In this document: positions 1-5,164 of the stretch, in pieces
How positions within the stretch are numbered: position 1 is the first letter of the stretch
Layout of the letters: each line of letters begins with the position of its first letter
Assembly: GCA_023396625.1 (NCBI GenBank)
Contig: JAEWVY010000139.1
Location: 1-10,146, forward strand
Source: Pseudomonadota bacterium
Lineage (GTDB): Bacteria; Pseudomonadota; Gammaproteobacteria; Burkholderiales; Burkholderiaceae_C
Length of the DNA stretch: 10,146 nucleotides
Reading direction: 5' to 3'
The notes under the pieces: model-generated
Databases searched by the model: none
The model's input: only the letters and a program-made list of their open reading frames with translations
What the model was told of the DNA's origin: nothing
Position numbers and translations under genes: made by a program

Positions 1-489
1 GATGTCGCACAGGGCGGCCATTTTCCGGGCCAGGGTGTCGTCGTTCTTTTTCTCGCCTTTGTTGAGGCGGCAGTTTTCCAGCAGCACCACCTGGCCGGGT
101 TGGACCTGCACGCCGTCGAGCCAGTCGACGATCAGGGGTACGTCGCGTCCGAGCAGTTCGCCCAGGCGCCGGGCCACGGGGGCCAGCGAGTCTTCGGGTT
201 TGAATTCGCCTTCGGTGGGGCGGCCCAGGTGGCTGGTGACCATCACTGCGGCGCCGGCGTCCAGCGCCATCTGGATGCAGGGGACGCTGGCGCGGATGCG
301 GGTGTCTTCGGTGATGCGGCCGGCGGCGTCCCAGCCGGCGCCGGGTCGCCCCAAGGCGGCTGCACCCCCCTCGGGGGAGCTGCGGAGCGTGGGGGGCGTC
401 ATGGGCACGTTCAGGTCCGCGCGGATGAACACGCGCTGGCCTTGCGCCTGCCCGCTCGCGCACAGGTCGGTGAAGCGGAGGAAGTTCAT
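1..489 (-). CDS. pgk: Phosphoglycerate kinase, N-terminal part (runs off left edge)
   Basis: Pgk transfers the acyl phosphate of 1,3-bisphosphoglycerate to ADP in glycolysis, and runs in reverse in gluconeogenesis and CO2 fixation; it is cytosolic. The 163 visible residues, reading frame open to base 1, match the N-terminal domain: RADLNVP (residues 23-29, with substrate-binding D25 and N27), ITEDTRIRA (59-67, R64 corresponding to Arg36 of Bacillus Pgk), SHLGRPTEGEF (from 86) and VLLENCRLNKGEKKNDD further on. The ATG at 489 gives the usual N-terminus MNFLRFTDL; no strong Shine-Dalgarno is visible. Oddity: from N27 to R64 is 37 residues, against 13 in the Bacillus and E. coli enzymes as I recall them. 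The extra 24 or so residues (about 30-53) come from a GC-rich repeat, described separately. The gene follows azlD on the same strand, but a hairpin lies between, so it probably has its own promoter. TAGAAT on the minus strand (525 to 520) is a possible -10 box without a convincing -35. Confidence 0.96.
   Translation of the reverse strand, partial: MNFLRFTDLCASGQAQGQRVFIRADLNVPMTPPTLRSSPEGGAAALGRPGAGWDAAGRITEDTRIRASVPCIQMALDAGAAVMVTSHLGRPTEGEFKPEDSLAPVARRLGELLGRDVPLIVDWLDGVQVQPGQVVLLENCRLNKGEKKNDDTLARKMAALCDI
348..398. repeat. GC-rich dispersed repeat inserted in frame in pgk
   Basis: This stretch contains runs CCCCCC and GGGGG around a TC centre (365-377) and forms an imperfect palindrome flanked by GCTGC blocks. 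It reads through in the pgk frame as a Pro/Gly/Ala-rich peptide (PPTLRSSPEGGAAALGR). It accounts for most of the segment present here but absent from typical Pgk proteins. From memory, near-identical sequences (a CCCCAAGG block, a C-run/G-run core, then GTGGGGGGC) are scattered through intergenic regions of Comamonadaceae genomes. That recollection is not tested here, and the exact insertion boundaries are uncertain by several bases. Confidence 0.65.
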
Positions 490-527
490 GCTGAAAAAGA
501 GTTGGACTGGAAGCGGGCCATTCTAGA

Positions 528-548
528 AGCCCCGTCCGGCACGGGGCT
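528..548 (-). terminator. Hairpin after azlD, probable transcription terminator
   Basis: AGCCCCGT and ACGGGGCT form a perfect 8-bp G+C-rich stem around a 5-base loop, 24 bases beyond the azlD stop codon. On the minus strand it is followed by TTCTAG, so the T-tract is poor and termination may be incomplete. It separates the def-fmt-azlCD block from pgk. Confidence 0.5.
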
Positions 549-571
549 GACGCGCCGGACAGCGGCAAGGC

Positions 572-901
572 CTACCAGCCCAGTCCCAGATGCAGCGGCA
601 GGTAGACCAGCATGCCGACGACGATGGTGCCGAGGATGCCGCGCCGCCAGAAGTAATACGTCATGGCCAGCACCACGGCGGGCCAGCGGGCGTCGAGCAG
701 CGTGCTGATCAGCCGGCCCTGCGTCATGACGATTTCGGGCGCGATGACCGCCACCAGCGCTGCCAGGGGGGCGTAGGCCAGGCCACGGCGCAGCCAGTCG
801 GGCAGCGGCAGTTCGCGCCGGGGAATCAGGAAAAAACTGCGGGTGACGACGGTGATGACCGCCAGCCCGACGACCGCCACGATCACGTCCCACACGCTCA
901 T
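572..901 (-). CDS. azlD: AzlD family branched-chain amino acid exporter small subunit
   Basis: A 109-residue inner-membrane protein starting MSVWDVIVAVVGLAV. AzlD is the small partner of AzlC. Characterised relatives (AzlCD of Bacillus subtilis, BrnEF of Corynebacterium) export branched-chain amino acids or their analogues, and BrnFE also exports methionine. The sequence shows the family pattern: a first hydrophobic helix (about 5-20), then VTRSFFLIP, a short basic turn (PDWLRRGL), a second hydrophobic stretch with APLAALVAVIAPEI (44-57) and further helices (about 75-105). Its length is normal for the family. The ATG overlaps the azlC stop codon as ATGA, and GGGGGAGG lies 5 bases upstream, so translation is probably coupled to azlC. 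A longer reading frame extends upstream but lies out of frame over azlC and is not coding. Confidence 0.93.
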   Translation of the reverse strand: MSVWDVIVAVVGLAVITVVTRSFFLIPRRELPLPDWLRRGLAYAPLAALVAVIAPEIVMTQGRLISTLLDARWPAVVLAMTYYFWRRGILGTIVVGMLVYLPLHLGLGW

Positions 902-1644
902 GGCGCCTCCCCCGGAGCCGACGTTCCGGCCCTGGCTGCGCGGCCGACGCGTTCGGCCGCCTCGACCATCAGGCCGGTGGCCACCGCCGCCGCGATGGCC
1001 ACGATGATGTTCAGCCGCAGCGGCAGCGCGTAGGCGCTCACCGCCGCCGTGGCCGCCACGCCGGCGGCCACCCAGGTGGCGCGGCTTTGCAGCAGCGAGG
1101 CGGTGACGCCCAGCAGCGCCAGCACGCCGGCAAAGCCCAGCCCCCAGCGGGAGGGCACCGAGTCGGCCACGGCAATGCCAAGGATGGACAGGCTCTGCCA
1201 GGCCGCCCAGTTGACCGCCACACCACCCCAGAAATACGGCAGCTGCTCGGGTTGGGGGTGCGGCTCGGGAAAGCGCCGCATGAACAGCACGTAGTTCACG
1301 TCGCCACTGAAATAGCCCAGGGCCAGCCGCTGGCGCAGGGGATAGGGCGCGAAGTAAGGGCGCCAGAACGCACTGAAGATGACGAAGCGCAGGTTCACGC
1401 AGGCCGCCGCCGCCCACACCACCCACAGCGGCGCGCCAGCCACCAGCAGGGGCAGGGCCGTGAGCTGGGCGCTGCCGGCAAACACCGCCAGCGACATGAA
1501 CAGCGCCAGCGGCACCGACAGGCCGCTCTGCACCATGGCCACGCCGGTCACCAGGCCCCAGGCGCCGATGCCCAGCGCCACGTGGGCGATGTCCAGCGCC
1601 CCGCGCCGGAACTCCGGGTGGGTCACGAGCTGCCGCAGCTTCAT
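898..1644 (-). CDS. azlC: AzlC family branched-chain amino acid exporter large subunit
   Basis: A 248-residue polytopic inner-membrane protein and the permease partner of AzlD. It shows the AzlC core: an N-terminal amphipathic segment (MKLRQLVTHPEFRRG), GLVTGVAMVQSGLS, the conserved FAGSAQLTALPLL (about 61-73), and CVNLRFVIFSAFWRPYF (about 88-104), followed by more hydrophobic helices up to about residue 235. The substrate is inferred from the family (branched-chain amino acids; some relatives also export methionine) and cannot be read from the sequence. The start is set by the ATG at 1644, which overlaps the fmt stop as ATGA and has AAGGGAG 6 bases upstream. The frame stays open for 46 more codons upstream, but these lie over fmt and look like out-of-frame translation. 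The tight link to fmt suggests co-translation; AzlCD pairs more often stand alone or beside a regulator. Confidence 0.95.
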   Translation of the reverse strand: MKLRQLVTHPEFRRGALDIAHVALGIGAWGLVTGVAMVQSGLSVPLALFMSLAVFAGSAQLTALPLLVAGAPLWVVWAAAACVNLRFVIFSAFWRPYFAPYPLRQRLALGYFSGDVNYVLFMRRFPEPHPQPEQLPYFWGGVAVNWAAWQSLSILGIAVADSVPSRWGLGFAGVLALLGVTASLLQSRATWVAAGVAATAAVSAYALPLRLNIIVAIAAAVATGLMVEAAERVGRAARAGTSAPGEAP

Positions 1645-2618
1645 CGCGGACTCCCTTGCGCGCCGAGCACCTGCCCCGGCCGCAGGTCGAAGCCGCGCAG
1701 GAACTCGCCGGCCGGCAGGCGCTTCCCTCCCGCGCGCTGCAATTCGGTCACGCGCAGCACGCCATCGCCGCAGGCCACGCACACGCCCTCCGGGGTTGTC
1801 GAAACAATTTGCCCATTCTCAGCGTCAGTCGGTCTTTTTATGCTATCAATTTGTGATTTCCAGAGTTTGATGGCAGCGTCCCCCAGCGCCGTGCCCGCGC
1901 CGGGGAAGGGATCGAAGGCGCGGATGCGCCGCTCGATCACCGCCACCGGCAGCGACCAGTCGACCAGGCTTTGCGCCTTCTCGATCTTGTGGGCGTAGGT
2001 CACGCCGTCGGCGGGTTGGCGCGCGGGATGAAAACCGCCGCAGGCGGCCAGTTCCAGCGCCTCCACGATCAGCCGCCCGCCGAGGACCGCCAGCTTGTCG
2101 TGCAGCGTGCCGGTGGTGTCGTCGGACGCGATGGCCAGCCTTTCCACCAGCAGCATGTCGCCGGTGTCCAGGCCGGCATCCATCTGCATGATGGTGACGC
2201 CGGTCTCGGCGTCACCCGCCTCGATGGCGCGATGGATGGGCGCCGCGCCACGCCAGCGCGGCAACAGGGAGGCGTGGATGTTCAGGCAGCCCAGCCGGAA
2301 CGCGTCGAGCACCCACTGGGGCAAGATCAGCCCGTAGGCTGCGACAACCATGACGTCGGCGCCGGCGGCGGCCAGGGCGTCAAGGGCGGCCTGGGCGTCC
2401 TGCGGGTACTGGCCCTCCAACCGCAGGCTGCGCGGCTGCGCCACCGGAATGCCGTGCGACACCGCGAACTGCTTCACCGGCGAGGCCTGCAGTTTCATGC
2501 CCCGGCCGGCCGGTCGGTCGGGTTGGGTCAGCACGAGCGGGATCTCGAAACCCGCCGCATGCAGGCGCGCGAGCGCGGTGCGCGCAAAGTCGGGGGTGCC
2601 GGCAAATATGACTTTCAA
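1641..2618 (-). CDS. fmt: Methionyl-tRNA formyltransferase
   Basis: Fmt transfers a formyl group from 10-formyltetrahydrofolate to methionyl-initiator tRNA, allowing bacterial translation initiation. The 325 residues begin KVIFAGTPDFA. They carry QPDRPAGRG (32-40) and the active-site block LNIHASLLPRWRGAAPI (112-128); N113, H115 and D151 in GLDTGD correspond to the E. coli triad N106, H108, D144. The C-terminal tRNA-binding domain follows (RRIRAFDPFPGA onward). The start codon is TTG at 2618: an in-frame TGA lies four codons upstream, so no longer start is possible, and the protein begins exactly where the family does. The upstream Shine-Dalgarno is weak. The protein is slightly long (E. coli about 315) because of an AT-rich insert at residues about 250-274 in the C-terminal domain. 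Fmt is the functional counterpart of Def two genes upstream, and azlC starts inside its stop codon. Confidence 0.98.
   Translation of the reverse strand: MKVIFAGTPDFARTALARLHAAGFEIPLVLTQPDRPAGRGMKLQASPVKQFAVSHGIPVAQPRSLRLEGQYPQDAQAALDALAAAGADVMVVAAYGLILPQWVLDAFRLGCLNIHASLLPRWRGAAPIHRAIEAGDAETGVTIMQMDAGLDTGDMLLVERLAIASDDTTGTLHDKLAVLGGRLIVEALELAACGGFHPARQPADGVTYAHKIEKAQSLVDWSLPVAVIERRIRAFDPFPGAGTALGDAAIKLWKSQIDSIKRPTDAENGQIVSTTPEGVCVACGDGVLRVTELQRAGGKRLPAGEFLRGFDLRPGQVLGAQGSPR
1651..1657 (-). promoter_or_regulatory. Ribosome binding site of azlC
   Basis: AAGGGAG on the minus strand lies 6 bases before the ATG at 1644, inside the last codons of fmt. It decides the azlC start against the longer upstream frame. 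Confidence 0.7.
1798..1868. repeat. AT-rich in-frame insert in fmt (ATTRATAGC family)
   Basis: This patch is much richer in A+T than the surrounding gene. On the coding (minus) strand it reads ATTGATAGC (1850 to 1842), 14 bases, TGACGCTG (1827 to 1820), then GAGAATGGGCAAATTG. The same spaced motif occurs inside dprA at 5539-5569 with an identical 14-base gap. The encoded peptide IDSIKRPTDAENGQIVS replaces what is normally a short variable loop before the strand GVCVACGDG. From memory this resembles an intergenic repeat common in Comamonadaceae. The boundaries are approximate. Confidence 0.6.
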
Positions 2619-2695
2619 GGGTGGGCTTTCAGAAAAACGGTTTCAGGCGAACGTGCCGCGTCGCAAGGCTCTGACGCTGGCGCGGGCCGGTGTCG

Positions 2696-3211
2696 TCAAT
2701 GGGCGCTGTCGGGCAACCCCTCGTCGGCCGTGGACCAGTCGCGCACCCGGTCCTCGCGCGGGTCCATGAAGACATGGAGCAGGCGCCAGAAACCGGCTTC
2801 CTCGTAGCGCCAGGTCCAGACCTCGCCATCGAAATTGCCCACGCGCCCGATCCGTGCCGGCGGCCCGAACTGGCGCCGCACGTCCGCACCGCGCCAACGC
2901 CCGGGCTCGATGCGCTCGAACACCCGGGGCTGCAGCACCTGCTCCACCCGGCGCAGGCGCCCCGCCGGGTCGAAATCGAGGTTGTGCACCTGCTGGCCCG
3001 CAGGCTGCTGCGAGTACTGCAGGCGCTCGCCATCGTCCAGCGCATAAGTGGCGGTGGGGGCGCCCAGGCGCCGCTGCACCTCGGCACGCGCGGCGCCGGG
3101 TTGTTCCCATTGGGGCGCGGCGCAGGCCGCCAGCAGCGCCGCGCAGACGCAGCCCAGCGCGCGAACCCCGGCGGTGACGCCGCGGCGCAGACGCCCCGGA
3201 CAGGGGGTCAT
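2696..3211 (-). CDS. Predicted lipoprotein encoded between def and fmt, function unknown
   Basis: A 171-residue predicted lipoprotein. A basic N-terminus (GRLRRG) and a hydrophobic stretch (ALGCVCAALLAAC) end in a lipobox L27-A28-A29-C30, so C30 should be lipidated after signal peptidase II cleavage. The residue after the cysteine is Ala, not Asp, which favours the outer membrane. The mature part holds two similar halves: AEVQRRLGAPTATYALDDGERLQYS (from about 42) and GADVRRQFGPPARIGRVGNFDGEVWTW (from about 100). This 'xxVxxxxGxPxx...Gxx.W.Y' layout recalls SmpA/BamE-type repeats, but the link is an inference. The start at 3211 overlaps the def stop as ATGA, with AAGGAAGAG just upstream; a longer frame runs back over def and is out of frame. 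A 77-bp gap without clear signals separates it from fmt. Its position in the Def/Fmt block suggests co-transcription, not necessarily a shared function. Confidence 0.85.
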   Translation of the reverse strand: MTPCPGRLRRGVTAGVRALGCVCAALLAACAAPQWEQPGAARAEVQRRLGAPTATYALDDGERLQYSQQPAGQQVHNLDFDPAGRLRRVEQVLQPRVFERIEPGRWRGADVRRQFGPPARIGRVGNFDGEVWTWRYEEAGFWRLLHVFMDPREDRVRDWSTADEGLPDSAH

Positions 3212-3717
3212 GCCCGCTCTTCCTTGAGCTGCTTGAGCAGCTTGGTCTTGATGCGGTTGCGCTTGAGCGGCGAGAGATAGTCGACGAACACCTTGCCCAG
3301 CAGGTGGTCCATTTCGTGCTGCACACACACGGCCAGCAGACCCTCGGCTTCCAGCGTGCGGGACTGGCCCGCTTCGTCGAGCGCGGTCACGCGCACCGCC
3401 GCGGCGCGTTCGACGCCGTCGTAGATGCCCGGCACGGAAAGACAGCCCTCGTCGGCCTTGGAGCGCTCGGGGCTGGCCCAGTCGATGACCGGGTTGATCA
3501 ACACCAGCGGTTGGTCGCGCTCTTCGGACACGTCGATCACGACCAGCCGGATGTGCTCATCCACCTGCGTGGCCGCCAGGCCGATGCCGCGCGCGTCGTA
3601 CATGGTCTCGAACATGTCGGCGACCAGCGCGCGCACGCGCGCGTCCACGGCCTGCACCGGCTTGGCCACGGTGTGCAGCCGGCGGTCGGGGTAGCGAAGA
3701 ATGGGAAGTAGCGCCAT
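3208..3717 (-). CDS. def: Peptide deformylase
   Basis: Def removes the N-formyl group from nascent proteins at the ribosome exit, the step before methionine aminopeptidase. The 169-residue protein has all three family motifs in order: GIGLAATQV (44-52), EGCLSVPG (90-97) and QHEMDHL (133-139). The metal ligands are C92, H134 and H138, with E135 catalytic and Q51 in the oxyanion position, matching E. coli C90, H132, H136, E133 and Q50. It therefore looks active, and its length is typical. The C-terminus (KVFVDYLSPLKRNRIKTKLLKQLKEERA) is the usual basic helix that binds the ribosome. The ATG at 3717 gives the standard MALLPILRYPD start; the Shine-Dalgarno is weak. It is the first gene of the minus-strand block and is divergent from the LysM gene. 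Its stop overlaps the lipoprotein ATG. Confidence 0.98.
   Translation of the reverse strand: MALLPILRYPDRRLHTVAKPVQAVDARVRALVADMFETMYDARGIGLAATQVDEHIRLVVIDVSEERDQPLVLINPVIDWASPERSKADEGCLSVPGIYDGVERAAAVRVTALDEAGQSRTLEAEGLLAVCVQHEMDHLLGKVFVDYLSPLKRNRIKTKLLKQLKEERA
3217..3225 (-). promoter_or_regulatory. Ribosome binding site of the lipoprotein gene
   Basis: AAGGAAGAG on the minus strand lies 5 bases before the ATG at 3211, within the last codons of def. It supports the short start that places the lipobox near residue 30. Confidence 0.65.
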
Positions 3718-3790
3718 GGCGGATGCGATGAAAGATGTCGCTATTTTCGCTACTTTTACCGCCTCGCGCAGACCCCGCGGCCGGTAAACG

Positions 3791-3819
3791 TTGCCCGATC
3801 AAGGGCTTGGGCGCAGAAT
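3791..3819 (+). promoter_or_regulatory. Candidate sigma-70 promoter for the LysM gene
   Basis: TTGCCC (3791-3796), a 17-base spacer and CAGAAT (3814-3819) each match 4 of 6 consensus positions. This would start transcription near 3826, about 37 bases before the ATG at 3863. It lies in the 145-bp divergent def/LysM gap. I find no comparably spaced pair for def in the opposite direction. Confidence 0.35.
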
Positions 3820-3862
3820 CGGCGGTGATTTGTCAAGTTTTTGCGCGGGGATGCAAGCACCA

Positions 3863-5083
3863 ATGAAACACCTGATCCAGGGAACCTATCCTGCCCGCGC
3901 GGCCACGTCCGCGCTGGCGCTGCTGGCCACCGCCGCCGCGTTCCTCCCCACCGGCGCCATGGCCCAACGCCACCCCGTCACCCCCGCGCAGCGCGCCACG
4001 GCGCAACAGGTGGCGCAAGCCGGCGTGCCGGTGGCCGATCTGGCACCCAACGCCCCCGAGCGCTACACCGTCAAGCGCGGCGACACCCTGTGGGCCATCT
4101 CCGGCCTGTACCTCAAGCAGCCCTGGCGCTGGCCCGAGCTCTGGGGCATGAACCTGCAGGACATCCGCAACCCCCATCTCATCTATCCGGGCCAGGTCTT
4201 GCGGCTCGAGAAGAAGGACGGCCGGGCCATGCTCAAGAGCGGCGAGGGCACGGGCGATGGCATCACCACCGTGAAGGTGTCGCCGCGCGTGCGGGCGCAG
4301 AGCCTGCGTGACACCGCCATCCCCACCGTGCAGCCGCACCTGATCGAGCCCTTCCTCGCCGAGCCGCTGGTAGTGGAAGACCGGGACCTGGCCAGCGCGC
4401 CACGCATCGTGGCGACGCAGGAAAATCGCGTGCTGCTCAGCCGCGGCGACCGGGCCTACGCGCTGGGCGCCGCCGGCACGCCGCTGCAGGCCGAGGCGGG
4501 GCAGCCGCGCCTGTTCCGCGTGTTCCGCGACGTCAAGCCCCTGACCGATCCCGTGACAAAGGAAGTCCTGGGCTACGAGGCGCAATACGTGGGGAAAGTC
4601 CGCCTGGCGCGCGGCGAGAGCACCTCCGACACGCCGGCGGCCGACGGGACGCGGGAACTGTTGCCTGTGCCCGCCACCATCGACATCCTCGGCGCGAAAG
4701 AGGAAATACGCATCGGTGACCGGCTGCTGCCCGAACCCGAACGCGAGCTGCACAGCTACGCGCCACACGCTCCGGCCGAGGAGATCGACGCCCGCGTGGT
4801 GTCGGTCTACGGCTCCGCGGTGCGTTTCGCGGCGCAGAACCAGGTGGTGGCCATCAACAAGGGCACCCGCGACGGCCTGACGGCCGGCGACGTGCTGGCC
4901 GTGCTCAAGACCGGCGAGCGCGTGGTGGACAAGACCTCGGGCACCCCCACCGCGCTGCGCCTGCCCGACGAACGCAATGGCCTGCTGATGGTGTTCCTGC
5001 CCTTCGAGAAAGTCGCCTACGGGTTGCTGCTCGACATCACCGACGGTGTGAAGGTCGGTGATCGCCTGGTCAACCCGCGCTGA
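3863..5083 (+). CDS. Secreted LysM-domain peptidoglycan-binding protein
   Basis: A 406-residue exported protein. A signal peptide (MKHLIQGTYPARAATSALALLATAAAFLPTGAMA in outline, cleavage expected after A34 at AMA|Q) leads to one LysM domain at about 68-115: YTVKRGDTLWAISGLYL, then WPELWGMNLQDIRNPHLIYPGQVL. LysM domains bind N-acetylglucosamine-containing glycan, so the protein probably sits on the periplasmic cell wall. The remaining 290 residues form no domain I can name. Near the C-terminus are INKGTRDGLTAGDVLAVL and FLPFEKVAYGLLLDITDGVKVGDRLV, which look like a beta-rich fold. No hydrolase motif is seen. The ATG at 3863 is chosen because it starts a clean signal peptide; ATG at 3851 adds four residues, and the longer frame from 3791 would begin inside the candidate promoter. 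Its position next to dprA recurs in Burkholderiales, as I recall. Confidence 0.9.
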   Translation: MKHLIQGTYPARAATSALALLATAAAFLPTGAMAQRHPVTPAQRATAQQVAQAGVPVADLAPNAPERYTVKRGDTLWAISGLYLKQPWRWPELWGMNLQDIRNPHLIYPGQVLRLEKKDGRAMLKSGEGTGDGITTVKVSPRVRAQSLRDTAIPTVQPHLIEPFLAEPLVVEDRDLASAPRIVATQENRVLLSRGDRAYALGAAGTPLQAEAGQPRLFRVFRDVKPLTDPVTKEVLGYEAQYVGKVRLARGESTSDTPAADGTRELLPVPATIDILGAKEEIRIGDRLLPEPERELHSYAPHAPAEEIDARVVSVYGSAVRFAAQNQVVAINKGTRDGLTAGDVLAVLKTGERVVDKTSGTPTALRLPDERNGLLMVFLPFEKVAYGLLLDITDGVKVGDRLVNPR

Positions 5084-5147
5084 CGGCGAAACGGGCATGC
5101 CCCGCCGTCGTGCCGGCCCGAAGCGCACGCACCGCGCTCGCGGTGCG
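5083..5147 (+). other. Two hairpins between the LysM gene and dprA
   Basis: The first pairs ACGGCG (5083-5088) with CGCCGT (5103-5108) around the palindrome GGGCATGCCC (5093-5102). The second is a perfect inverted repeat, CGCACCGCG (5128-5136) and CGCGGTGCG (5139-5147), which folds as an 8-bp stem with a 4-base loop. Neither has a following T-tract, so classic intrinsic termination is unlikely. They could reduce read-through or protect the LysM messenger end. The second ends 17 bases before the dprA ATG. Confidence 0.4.
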
Positions 5148-5164
5148 ACTGCGGCGCCCACGTG

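Noticed and set aside
572..1426. A long minus-strand frame extending azlD upstream to 284 codons
   Set aside because: Beyond the azlD ATG at 901 it lies out of frame over azlC and gives a Gly/Arg/Ala-rich sequence with no family features; azlC is the real gene there.
3735..3758. AT-rich TCGCTATTTTCGCTAC upstream of def as a relic of the AT-rich element
   Set aside because: It has a GCTAT-like core but no CAGCGTCA block at the right distance; it may simply be the AT-rich part of a def promoter or leader.
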